Below, piece by piece: positions 35,051 through 40,583 of a DNA stretch of 40,583 bases (positions are counted from its first letter, which is position 1; every line of letters begins with the position of its first letter). Position numbers and translations under genes: made by a program. The notes under the pieces are model-generated. The model ran no database searches, was not told the origin of the DNA, and saw only the letters and a list, made by a program, of their open reading frames with translations. The stretch comes from Treponema sp. (GTDB lineage Bacteria; Spirochaetota; Spirochaetia; Treponematales; Breznakiellaceae), in NCBI GenBank assembly GCA_031266095.1, contig JAISBR010000009.1:1-40583 (forward strand). Direction: 5' to 3'.

Positions 35051-35079
35051 TTGCATAAAAGATTATCTTGTGATATATT
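35051..35079 (+). promoter_or_regulatory. Predicted promoter upstream of the Xis-like gene
   Basis: TTGCAT at 35051-35056 and TATATT at 35074-35079 have an exact 17-base spacer. The start of transcription would be near 35086, giving a leader of about 140 bases that contains the large hairpin at 35120-35198. Confidence 0.55.
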
Positions 35080-35119
35080 GAGTTTAGAAAATTAGATAAT
35101 TGGCTGACCGAAATACGGA

Positions 35120-35198
35120 AGCCCGATAATCCATCCTGCCGGGGACGAGTTTTAACACAACTCTTTTCTCGCCGGAAATGGATCATCGGGCTTTTTTT
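35120..35198 (+). terminator. Long stem-loop with T-run in the leader of the Xis-like gene (terminator or attenuator)
   Basis: AGCCCGAT-A-ATCCAT (35120-35134) pairs with ATGGAT-C-ATCGGGCT (35178-35192) with one mismatch in 15, and seven T follow (35192-35198). The enclosed loop has its own pairing options (CGAG/CTCG; GAGTT/AACTC). This has the form of an intrinsic terminator. It lies downstream of a good promoter and 30 bases upstream of the next start, so it could end a small RNA of about 110 bases or control read-through into the element's early genes. Confidence 0.7.
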
Positions 35199-35228
35199 AT
35201 TTTCAGTCCATCACGTAGGAGGATTATT

Positions 35229-35438
35229 ATGGATTGTCAGTTCTATTCAGTTTCGAAGGCCAGAGAAGCCTTGGGTGTATCTCGTCTAACGGTGTATCGG
35301 AAAATCGCCGAGAAGAAAATTCTCGCGATACGTATGGGGAGGAAGATCCTCATTCCAGCGGCATTCATCGAAACCCTTGTAACCCAGGCCATGTCCGGGG
35401 CGCAACATACTCCAACCCCGGAACTACAAGAAGCGTAA
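35229..35438 (+). CDS. Small excisionase-like HTH DNA-binding protein
   Basis: The product has 69 residues from the ATG at 35229, with AGGAGG at 35217-35222; an in-frame ATG 17 codons upstream overlaps the terminator stem and has no site. The segment SVSKAREALGVSRLTVYRKI is a winged-helix/MerR-like helix-turn-helix and is followed by RMGRKILIPAAFIETL, the usual wing and C-terminal helix of HTH_17/excisionase proteins. It probably bends DNA for excision or regulates the element (family knowledge). It is the first gene of a co-directional string. Confidence 0.8.
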   Translation: MDCQFYSVSKAREALGVSRLTVYRKIAEKKILAIRMGRKILIPAAFIETLVTQAMSGAQHTPTPELQEA

Positions 35439-35440
35439 CC

Positions 35441-35623
35441 GTGGAAGGGAAGAAACAAAGCCGGGCGGAGTCGCTCCTCCCGGAAGTCCTGCCGGATATT
35501 ATCGCTTTATTGAATGAGGCCCCGGACTTCGGGCAATGCGGGTTAGAAATCATTTTTCACGATTCCCGCATTACCCGGATTATTTCCAGGAAAGAAGCAA
35601 GCCGCAAAGCGGACGAGCGGTAA
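35441..35623 (+). CDS. Small protein resembling DUF2292/YezD
   Basis: The product has 60 residues from a GTG at 35441, two bases after the previous stop. The upstream part of the frame overlaps the HTH gene out of frame and is not protein-like. The C-terminal half (FGQCGLEIIFHDSRITRI followed by SRKEASRK) follows the short DUF2292 pattern of two strands with a hydrophobic-charged alternation. The function of that family is not known. The ribosome-binding site is weak, so translation is probably coupled to the preceding gene. Confidence 0.6.
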   Translation: MEGKKQSRAESLLPEVLPDIIALLNEAPDFGQCGLEIIFHDSRITRIISRKEASRKADER

Positions 35624-35651
35624 CCCCTCCGGGGGCATGGAGGGATGACCT

Positions 35652-36737
35652 GTGGCCGGAAAGTATGCACTTTATCTGCCCTATCACATAATAACCGCGC
35701 TTGAAACCGAGGGATTCTCTGACACCGAGATCGGGACGTTTGTCCGGGGTGTTATCAAATATCACCTGGAAGGAACGCCGCCAAAATTTGAAGACCGTTC
35801 CCTAAATCTGCTGTTCAGTAGCAGCAAACCGGAATTCGATAACAACATCGCCAAGTACGAAAATACGGTACATGAGAGGAGTGAGGCTGGTAAAAAGGGC
35901 GGCGCTCCAAAGGGGAACCGGAACGCCACGGGAAACAGGGGAGGCGGAGCCCCGAGGGGGAACCAGAACGCCGTAAAAAGAGAAGACCCGAAGCCTGAAC
36001 CAGAAAACAAAGACAAGCAAATGCTTGAGTTTGAACCGGAAAAACAAACACAAGCAAAACAAGCAGATATAGAGTCAGTAGTAGAGTTAGATTTAGGTAA
36101 AGATATAGATAAAGATAAAAGTAGTAGTACCGCCGCCGCAGGCGGCGGGGAGGTTGTTTTTCCAAAACAACCCACTACTACTACCACAATTTTTAATTTT
36201 CAAAAGGAATGTGAACAACTGGGTTTCCCCATAACCGAGGCCAGAGCGCGTTCTATCTTGAAAGCAGGACTTGATCCCGCATGGTTTACAGGCCCCGGCA
36301 GCGTTCCCGCATATATAGCGGCTTATGTGAATAACGCCTATTCTGACAAAGCCCCGGACGAGCGGCTTAAGCTCTTTCTTTCCGCGTTGGCATGGGAGGA
36401 TAAGCAGGACGAATACAGGGATTTTTTAGAAAAGCGAAAAAAACAGACCGGGAAGAAAGCGGAAACGGAATCTGAACGGCAACGGAAGGAGGCCAAGCGC
36501 AAGGCTACGCCACGGCCTACAGTGTGCGGCAATTGCGGGGCGGCCATGCCCTCCAATGGGGAGTTATGCCCGGCTTGCAATCATTACGCCGCATGGGACG
36601 ATGAGCAGGGAAAATACGTCTTTCAAGAACGGTTTGATTTTTCCAAATTTGTGGAGGCGTTCAGTAAAAAACACCGTCACCGTATAGCAAATGACAATGC
36701 TGTTGGGGATGTCTCCCAATACTTTAGGGAGGCATAA
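35652..36737 (+). CDS. Phage/element replication-type protein with DUF6291-like N-terminus and zinc ribbon
   Basis: The product has 361 residues from a GTG at 35652, with GGAGGG seven bases upstream. The N-terminal domain (residues 1-80) has the layout of phage DUF6291-type proteins. Then comes a basic Gly/Asn-rich repeat (KKGGAPKGNRNA and GGGAPRGNQNA), a very low-complexity charged linker (about 115-165), a second helical domain (about 180-260) and a C-terminal zinc ribbon (CGNC...CPAC). Proteins of this type sit where phages encode replication or primosome-loading functions. That role is inferred. The linker-coding DNA is AT-rich and unlike the flanks and ends in a predicted three-way junction at 36121-36181, which could be a replication origin inside the gene. 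Confidence 0.7.
   Translation: MAGKYALYLPYHIITALETEGFSDTEIGTFVRGVIKYHLEGTPPKFEDRSLNLLFSSSKPEFDNNIAKYENTVHERSEAGKKGGAPKGNRNATGNRGGGAPRGNQNAVKREDPKPEPENKDKQMLEFEPEKQTQAKQADIESVVELDLGKDIDKDKSSSTAAAGGGEVVFPKQPTTTTTIFNFQKECEQLGFPITEARARSILKAGLDPAWFTGPGSVPAYIAAYVNNAYSDKAPDERLKLFLSALAWEDKQDEYRDFLEKRKKQTGKKAETESERQRKEAKRKATPRPTVCGNCGAAMPSNGELCPACNHYAAWDDEQGKYVFQERFDFSKFVEAFSKKHRHRIANDNAVGDVSQYFREA
36121..36181. repeat. Predicted three-way-junction structure inside the replication-type gene
   Basis: Three perfect stems fit in 61 bases. The closing stem is GTAGTAGT (36121-36128) with ACTACTAC (36174-36181). Inside are hairpin 1, CCGCCGCC/GGCGGCGG with a three-base loop (36130-36148), and hairpin 2, GGTTGTTTT/AAAACAACC with a three-base loop (36152-36172). 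Only one to three unpaired bases join the stems. It is preceded by about 100 bases of AT-rich, purine-rich DNA. Such compactness is unlikely to come from the encoded residues alone. Confidence 0.7.
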
Positions 36738-36740
36738 CCA

Positions 36741-37109
36741 ATGACCCCTGAAAGCCGTGTTAAAGCCGAGGTTTTGAAATACCTGAAGCTCCGGCAGATA
36801 AAAGCCTGGTCGAATCCCTCCGGGGCGGTGAGGATACGTCCGGGAAAGTTTATGAGTTTCGGCCTGAAAGGGAGCAGCGATATTTTAGGGCTTCTCCCAG
36901 GGGGCCGGTTTCTGGCCGTGGAGTGCAAGGCCGAGCGTGGCCGGCTGTCTCCAGAGCAACGGCAATTCCTGGCGGACATCAAAGCCCTGGGTGGCATGGT
37001 GGTTGTAGCGAAGTCTTGGACGGACATAGACCAGGCATTGAGAGAAGGCGGCTATGTTTCAGACGGGCCGCTGTTTGAAGCCCCGGAAATCCGGGGCGAA
37101 TGTTCATAG
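36741..37109 (+). CDS. VRR-NUC domain nuclease
   Basis: The product has 122 residues, starting three bases after the previous stop with GGGAGG upstream. The VRR-NUC/PD-(D/E)xK core is clear: an N-terminal helix with ESRVKAEVLKYLK, then GLKGSSDILGLL with the metal-binding Asp, AVECKAERGRLSPEQ with the Glu-x-Lys pair, and a final helix. Stand-alone VRR-NUC proteins in phages are thought to act like Holliday-junction or structure-specific nucleases. Placement next to the replication-type gene supports a role in DNA replication or recombination. Confidence 0.88.
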   Translation: MTPESRVKAEVLKYLKLRQIKAWSNPSGAVRIRPGKFMSFGLKGSSDILGLLPGGRFLAVECKAERGRLSPEQRQFLADIKALGGMVVVAKSWTDIDQALREGGYVSDGPLFEAPEIRGECS

Positions 37110-37130
37110 CTTGAGGGAGGAAATAAAACA

Positions 37131-37391
37131 ATGGCTATTTGCCCGGTAAAAAGGTTTACCCCGGAACTAATCCGCGTCTATGCGGAAAAAATGCTTAAAA
37201 GGATAGCGTGTGGCACGTTTGAAGAAATCCGGTTACTGGAAAACAGCCCGGAACTTCCGGCGTGTTTACGGCTGTTTTGCGGGACATTGATCCGCGGCAT
37301 GGAATCAGAGCGATTTGATACGCTTTACGCTCTCTTTGATTTTATCGACAGTAAAACAGTAGGAGAACAGTTATGCCGACACCATTTGTGA
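37131..37391 (+). CDS. Hypothetical small protein of the mobile element
   Basis: The product has 86 residues with GAGGGAGG ten bases upstream. It is largely helical and has four Cys spread along it, not in a recognised zinc pattern. No family is recognised. It overlaps the next gene by 19 bases in another frame and is part of the same transcript. Confidence 0.6.
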   Translation: MAICPVKRFTPELIRVYAEKMLKRIACGTFEEIRLLENSPELPACLRLFCGTLIRGMESERFDTLYALFDFIDSKTVGEQLCRHHL

Positions 37392-37804
37392 AGGGCGATC
37401 CCCGGATAAACCGGAGGGGCCGCCCGAAGAAAGGGCAGACCCTGACGGATATTCTGGATTGGGCGCTGGACCAGAAACGCAAAATAAAGAACGAGGAGAC
37501 CGGGGAAGAAAAATCGCTGCTGCCGCGGCAGATGCTGGCGCAACAGCTTATTCACAAGGCGGTAGATGAGGGGGACGTACCGGCAATCAAGTATATCTAT
37601 GACAGAATCGATGGCAAGCCGAAAGAGACTATCGAAATGTCGGAAAAGCGTGATGACATCCCCGATGACCCGGAGGAACGCCGCGCCTTGGCGGAGCGGT
37701 TTAGGAAAGAGCTTGGATTGGCCGAGGCCCCGGAACACACGGCAGAGCAGACGGCCACGGCAAAGAGGCAAACGGAAAATGGAACTCACGAAACAACAGC
37801 TTGA
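37373..37804 (+). CDS. DUF5681-like phage protein (small-terminase-type N-terminus)
   Basis: The product has 143 residues, with AGGAG seven bases upstream. The N-terminus FVKGDPRINRRGRPKKG matches the pattern FKPGQSGNPxGRPKG of DUF5681 phage proteins, which often lie near terminase genes. A helical middle (residues 25-85) and an acidic, Ala/Thr-rich tail follow. DNA binding is plausible from the basic N-terminus. The 3' end overlaps the next small gene by 26 bases. Confidence 0.7.
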   Translation: MPTPFVKGDPRINRRGRPKKGQTLTDILDWALDQKRKIKNEETGEEKSLLPRQMLAQQLIHKAVDEGDVPAIKYIYDRIDGKPKETIEMSEKRDDIPDDPEERRALAERFRKELGLAEAPEHTAEQTATAKRQTENGTHETTA

Positions 37805-37970
37805 AATCATCAGGAAGGCCAGTCGTGGGATCGACTTCGGGCGCATAACCGTGTCATTCACCGGGCCGCCTTCAAACGTGGTGGACATCACGGCGGAAAA
37901 GCACATCCGTTTCCAGCACGATAAATTCAGGGCAGAGCCTGGCCCCGGACATGAAAGCGACAGCCGGTAG
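37779..37970 (+). CDS. Small hypothetical protein, DUF2292-like strand pattern
   Basis: The product has 63 residues from the ATG at 37779 inside the end of the previous gene, with AGAGG ten bases upstream. A helix (LTKQQLEIIRKASRG) is followed by DFGRITVSFTGPPSNVVDIT and EKHIRFQ, similar in plan to the small protein at 35441. Possibly the same family, but too short to be sure. It overlaps the next start by 20 bases. Confidence 0.5.
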   Translation: MELTKQQLEIIRKASRGIDFGRITVSFTGPPSNVVDITAEKHIRFQHDKFRAEPGPGHESDSR

Positions 37971-38247
37971 TTTCCGGGGCCTCATAGCGGCGGTGGTTAA
38001 CCGCTCCCTGGCCGACCTGGAAAAAACCGAGGTCGCAATAAAGACAAGCCCTGCGGTTAAGGACGAGGCTATGGCTTGGATAAACAGCCCCGAGTGTGAG
38101 GCGTTCTGTGATGCCCTGGATATGGATTATACGGCGGTCCGGGAAAAGGCGGCGGCCCTGTACCGGCGTTTCCTGGAGGAGGCCGGGGGCCGCGAGAAAG
38201 CCCCCTGGAAGCCCCGTTGCCGAAGGAAGAAAATACAAATATGTTGA
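37951..38247 (+). CDS. Hypothetical phage-type protein
   Basis: The product has 98 residues. It has a helical N-terminus, then AWINSPECEAFCDALDMDY followed by VREKAAALYRR, a motif that I associate with small conserved phage proteins of unknown role. The C-terminus is basic. The Shine-Dalgarno is poor; the 20-base overlap with the previous gene suggests coupling. Confidence 0.6.
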   Translation: MKATAGSFRGLIAAVVNRSLADLEKTEVAIKTSPAVKDEAMAWINSPECEAFCDALDMDYTAVREKAAALYRRFLEEAGGREKAPWKPRCRRKKIQIC

Positions 38248-38284
38248 TATTGAAGTGGTAAAGCAGAAATAGGACACAAGGGGA

Positions 38285-38512
38285 ATGGCAAAAGAAAAAA
38301 GGCCGCGCTGGGAAAGCGAGACATGGAAGACGCAGGGAGTTACGGACAAGATTGTCTGTAAAACGTGTATATTCCGTTATATTGAGAGCGGAGGCGAGAA
38401 GGTAGAATCTCCAAATGCCGGGTGCTGCGAAATTTACGAGTACCCCGATTCCAAGCCCCATGAGGTATATTTTGACGGGGCGGAATGTGAAAATTACGAG
38501 AAGGACGAATAG
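38285..38512 (+). CDS. Small Cys-containing protein, possible zinc-binding phage protein
   Basis: The product has 75 residues. Cys residues are arranged as CKTC near residue 25, GCC near 47 and one in GAECENY near 69, with a hydrophobic-aromatic C-terminus. Similar small proteins with this Cys plan are common in phages and may bind a metal. The ribosome-binding site is weak (AGGA about ten bases upstream). It is the last gene of the co-directional string before a structured non-coding stretch. Confidence 0.6.
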   Translation: MAKEKRPRWESETWKTQGVTDKIVCKTCIFRYIESGGEKVESPNAGCCEIYEYPDSKPHEVYFDGAECENYEKDE

Positions 38513-38838
38513 CCTTGCAAGACATTCATGGTAACCGCCGGAGTTTTATGAAAACCCTCCAGAAGCTCAATACAAGCCCGTAGAGAGGTAGAACAAGCCG
38601 GATCATAAAAAGATGATACAAACCCCAAAAACCCCCGCCATGGGCTTCTATTGCATTCCTGGAGGGTTTTTTGAGGGGGGCGGGTTATCGGTGTTGAAGG
38701 GCGGGGAATGTCTCCCCGATTCTCTCCGGTATCGGGATCGTTTTGCTGGTATCAGCAACATGATAGGGCACGTTTTCCCGGCACAGTCCGGGGCGGCCCC
38801 GGAGGAGGCGGGTTACTAAGTAACCGGCTGCCGGGGCT
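38513..38838. other. Structured non-coding stretch
   Basis: No convincing gene is seen. It holds the long inverted repeat at 38551-38670 and most of a palindrome cluster (38788-38852). An open frame of 68 codons (38613-38819) has no ribosome-binding site and runs through the repeat arm, so it is judged non-coding. Confidence 0.55.
38551..38670 (+). ncRNA. Long-range inverted repeat with T-run, possible structured RNA or terminator
   Basis: AAAACCCTCCAG (38551-38562) pairs perfectly with CTGGAGGGTTTT (38659-38670). The pairing continues inward to AAGCCC/GGGCTT (38574-38579 with 38642-38647), 24 of 29 positions in all, around a loop of about 60 bases. Six T end the right arm. It could be a terminator of the early gene string with a large apical domain, or a small RNA. 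No promoter of its own was identified. Confidence 0.5.
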
Positions 38839-38852
38839 TCAATTTGCCCCGG
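38788..38852. repeat. Cluster of three perfect palindromes
   Basis: CCGGGGC-G-GCCCCGG (38788-38802), GGTTACT-A-AGTAACC (38811-38825) and CCGGGGC-8-GCCCCGG (38831-38852) lie within 65 bases. The first and third share the same arms. The third covers the end of the minus-strand gene at 38839. They sit between convergent gene strings, so they may act as bidirectional terminators or binding sites. Confidence 0.75.
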
Positions 38853-39048
38853 AACGGGAAAGAAAAGCCGCCGATTTTTTGTTGTAATATTCAGTACGTT
38901 CCGCAGGGGTCATGCCGGCTGTTTCGTCCTGAATTTTCAACCGTATGGCGTGGATTTCCCGGATACACCGGGGGGCTTCCATAACTTCCCGGTCGCTTAA
39001 TATCCGGGGATCGTTCATATAGTCCCTAACCGTTTTCGTCATCGTCAT
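38839..39048 (-). CDS. Small partner of the PIN-domain gene (probable antitoxin)
   Basis: The product has 69 residues. GGAGG lies six bases upstream of the ATG at 39048, inside the end of the PIN gene, with a 23-base overlap. The C-terminal motif IREIHAIRLKIQDETAGMTP followed by AERTEYYNKK is a pattern seen in many small proteins paired with PIN-domain genes. By analogy with VapBC-like systems it would neutralise the nuclease, although here the toxin gene comes first. Assignment as antitoxin is inference. Confidence 0.65.
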   Translation of the reverse strand: MTMTKTVRDYMNDPRILSDREVMEAPRCIREIHAIRLKIQDETAGMTPAERTEYYNKKSAAFLSRSGAN

Positions 39049-39514
39049 TGATCACCTCCGAGGGCTGATATATCCCTACCTTTCTGTACCCTTCCCGGCT
39101 GTTTATCAGAGCCGTCGCCTCAATGGTTTTCCGTTTTACGATATGCTGAAAATTCAGGCTTACAATAAAGTCTAGTTCATTGACCGCCGCAGTCGCAATA
39201 TGCAAAGCATCCGTGGGATAAGTTGCTTTTACCGCCCCCTCGGCAAGGTATACCGCCGCAAGCCGGTCCGCCTCATCACGCGCGGGTAGTACCGTAACAC
39301 GGTAATCGTCTATGAGGGCCTTCATTGCTTCCCGGTGTGCCTGATCCTCGGTGCCATCCAGTTCTTCAGTGACATAGACCGAGGTATAAGGCTGGAACTT
39401 CCCGGCCTTTATTTCCTCAAACAGCCGCAGGGTATCGGCTCGGTATTGCGGGGCATCATCGGCAAAGGGAAAATTGAATATCGTGGTTTCAAGATAGATT
39501 TTCGGTTTGTCCAT
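39026..39514 (-). CDS. PIN-domain ribonuclease (probable toxin)
   Basis: The product has 162 residues. The ATG at 39514 is preferred because AGGAG is then seven bases upstream; an ATG two codons earlier is almost touching the site. PIN-fold signatures: IYLETTIFNFP at the N-terminus, with Glu in place of the more usual first Asp, VYVTEELDG with the second acidic cluster, DALHIATAAVNELD with the third, and FIVSLNFQHIV near the C-terminus. PIN proteins of VapC type cut RNA. The gene lies against the direction of the phage-like string, as accessory cargo often does, and is coupled to the small gene downstream. Confidence 0.83.
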   Translation of the reverse strand: MDKPKIYLETTIFNFPFADDAPQYRADTLRLFEEIKAGKFQPYTSVYVTEELDGTEDQAHREAMKALIDDYRVTVLPARDEADRLAAVYLAEGAVKATYPTDALHIATAAVNELDFIVSLNFQHIVKRKTIEATALINSREGYRKVGIYQPSEVINDDDENG

Positions 39515-39843
39515 CCTCATGCTCCTTTTACTTGGTATGGTCCAGGGCTGTGGTTCCCGATGGCCGCCCCTGCCTGTCTACCGGCCCGGCAAGGGAGGAC
39601 GGCGCATAGGTGGTGAAGGAGGAAGTAAGCAGGGCGTATGGCGGAGGCGCCCCGGAACCTTCCCGCCCTGCCGGTCCTGACAACCCCTTCCGTAAGCGTA
39701 TAGCAGCCTCATAGGGGGCACGGAACCCTTAAAAGTAAAGTTAGGTGATCCGGGGCCATGAAACCATCCCAGAGGCTTCCTCGTGCGTCCTGGAGGGAAT
39801 TTTGCCGGGTCTGGGGGGCCTCATATCTCCTCCCCGGTATCGT
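39515..39843. other. Intergenic stretch between PIN operon and HTH gene
   Basis: No supported gene. A hairpin, GCAGGGCG (39629-39636) with CGCCCTGC (39664-39671), is present. Short open frames on both strands (about 21 and 43 codons) lack good ribosome-binding sites. The promoter of the PIN gene and the 3' end of the HTH transcript should lie here but were not resolved. Confidence 0.5.
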
Positions 39844-40062
39844 TCATGCGCCGATTTTGGTTCCATCTGGGAATTCAAAATACCAATGCTTATATGCCGC
39901 ACCTAATACACCGGCGATCTTCTCCAATTCCTCTCTTGAGAGAGTGTCCTTTTTCAACTTCTGATTAAAGTTTGATGTTGTAGTCCCTATAGCCTCAGCA
40001 AGGGCCGCTTGCCTTATTCCCTTGTATGCTAAAGCCGCCTTTATTACCTGTTCATTGTTCAC
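39844..40062 (-). CDS. Small XRE-type HTH regulator
   Basis: The product has 72 residues from a GTG at 40062 with GGGGGAG seven bases upstream. The helix-turn-helix is seen as KGIRQAALAEAIGTTTSNFN followed by KLKKDTLSREELEKIAGVLG, and it ends in FEFPDGTKI. Small proteins of this type regulate phages and integrative elements. A divergent AT-rich region with two facing promoters separates it from the HIRAN gene, which resembles a lysogeny-control switch in layout (inference). Confidence 0.8.
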   Translation of the reverse strand: MNNEQVIKAALAYKGIRQAALAEAIGTTTSNFNQKLKKDTLSREELEKIAGVLGAAYKHWYFEFPDGTKIGA

Positions 40063-40083
40063 GGGTTTACTCCCCCTGTTTAT

Positions 40084-40112
40084 AATATCGTCTGTTTTCT
40101 AAATCTAGTCAA
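40084..40112 (-). promoter_or_regulatory. Predicted promoter of the HTH regulator
   Basis: On the minus strand TTGACT (40107-40112) and GATATT (40084-40089) have a 17-base spacer. Transcription would start almost at the Shine-Dalgarno, giving a leader of about 15 bases. ACTTGACTA is shared with the facing promoter. Confidence 0.5.
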
Positions 40113-40216
40113 GTAAAAGGTGTAAAAAATCAAGGGAAAACTATATATTGTACTATACATAAATCAAGTAAATACTAAAAAAATTCACTTTTTTCTCATT
40201 TTTTTTCATAAAAGAC

Positions 40217-40245
40217 TTGACTATATTAATTAAACACTGTATTAT
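40217..40245 (+). promoter_or_regulatory. Predicted promoter of the HIRAN gene
   Basis: TTGACT at 40217-40222 and TATTAT at 40240-40245 have an exact 17-base spacer. The region 40113-40216 between the two facing promoters is AT-rich and contains AAATCAAG-type repeats and a near-palindrome around 40140-40160 that could bind the HTH regulator. Confidence 0.6.
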
Positions 40246-40284
40246 TTTAAGTGTAGGCTAAAAAGGATATGGAGGTAACGAACT

Positions 40285-40583
40285 ATGAATAAATCAGCAG
40301 TTTGCAGGATAGCCAATCGGATCAGCCGGGATGTTTCCCGCCATGACGCCTTTGTCCAAGCCTGGGCAATCGTGAAGGCCGGGGGCCTGGAACTGGCCGT
40401 CCGGGGCGTATCCTTCGGGAACCGGCAGGAGGCCCTCAAGCGGCTGACCAGGTATGCCCCGGAGCAGGTCAGGGCGGTACTGGTGCCGGAACCGGGAAAC
40501 CAGGCAGACCCTGGCGCCGTAGCCGTTATGGTGGGCGTGAATGGCGGTCGGGGCCTATATCGGATTGGTTATGTGCCCCGGAC
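40285..40583 (+). CDS. HIRAN-domain protein, 5' part (runs off the window)
   Basis: The open frame from the ATG at 40285 (GGAGG at 40271-40275) continues to the right edge, 99 codons. After about 35 residues it shows the HIRAN pattern: LAVRGVSFGNRQEALKRL, then VLVPEPGNQADPGAVAVMV and GLYRIGYVPR. HIRAN domains bind DNA ends or damaged DNA and occur alone or fused to nucleases and helicases, including in phage and plasmid proteins. What is fused downstream is not visible. It is divergent from the HTH regulator and is probably under its control. Confidence 0.78.
   Translation, partial: MNKSAVCRIANRISRDVSRHDAFVQAWAIVKAGGLELAVRGVSFGNRQEALKRLTRYAPEQVRAVLVPEPGNQADPGAVAVMVGVNGGRGLYRIGYVPR

Noticed and set aside
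36050..36120. Possible CRISPR-like or iteron repeats in the AT-rich linker DNA
   Set aside because: The repeats are degenerate GATA/TAGA words without a fixed unit or spacers; treated only as an AT-rich tract.
38613..38819. 68-codon plus-strand frame after the Cys-containing gene
   Set aside because: No Shine-Dalgarno, and it runs through the inverted-repeat arm and palindromes; composition is not protein-like.
39628..39760. Short frames of about 21 codons (plus) and 43 codons (minus)
   Set aside because: No properly spaced ribosome-binding sites and biased Arg/Pro/Gly composition; they overlap a GC-rich hairpin.
38655..39850. Apparent repeat between about 38655-38760 and 39786-39850 (TCCTGGAGGG, CCGGTATCG blocks)
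   Set aside because: Only short blocks match and spacing differs, so a duplicated element cannot be claimed.

Overview
The window looks like chromosomal DNA of a spirochaete, most likely a Treponema-type bacterium (inference). The reasons are the many exported lipoproteins with relaxed lipoboxes, an RND efflux-like operon ending in a giant secreted protein, and a fatty-acid operon that uses FabV, the enoyl reductase family known from Treponema denticola. No rRNA and no CRISPR array were seen; there is one tRNA.

Layout. (1) 1-612: the first codons of an IS5-type transposase leaving the left edge on the minus strand, then a gene-poor stretch with a run of 22 G. (2) 613-23865, plus strand: one long, tightly packed gene string. 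It encodes three lipoproteins, a TolC-like outer-membrane protein, a lipoprotein membrane-fusion protein, two lipoproteins with bacterial Ig-like domains, two RND transporters, a 29-codon small ORF and a 2939-residue exported protein. Most junctions overlap by 1 to 20 bases or lie within about 10 bases, so the set is probably one operon. The giant protein has a long helical body with a Trp-registered 29-residue repeat and a C-terminal papain/C39-like Cys-His-Asn arrangement. The arrangement suggests an RND-type envelope machine dedicated to a large secreted effector or surface protein; this is the best candidate for an undescribed system. (3) 33300-23878, minus strand: a type II fatty-acid operon, fabH-fabD-fabG-fabF-fabZ-fabV-accB-accC-accD-accA, which makes malonyl-CoA and carries out initiation and elongation. 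No acyl-carrier-protein gene is present. A sigma70-like promoter and a 25-base palindrome (possible operator) precede fabH. (4) 33558-33628: tRNA-Gly(CCC), followed immediately by a tyrosine recombinase. (5) 33744 to the right edge: a prophage-like or integrative element inserted at the tRNA. It carries an integrase, an Xis-like HTH protein behind a terminator-like leader, a replication-type protein with a Gly/Asn/basic linker and zinc ribbon, a VRR-NUC nuclease, several small phage-type genes, a PIN-domain/partner pair, a small HTH regulator and, divergent from it, a HIRAN-domain gene cut by the window edge. The right end of the element is not in the window.

The element is unusually rich in nucleic-acid structure: a leader hairpin (35120-35198), a predicted three-way junction inside the replication gene (36121-36181), a long-range inverted repeat (38551-38670) and a cluster of perfect palindromes (38788-38852). 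The 7-mer CCGGGGC/GCCCCGG recurs through it.
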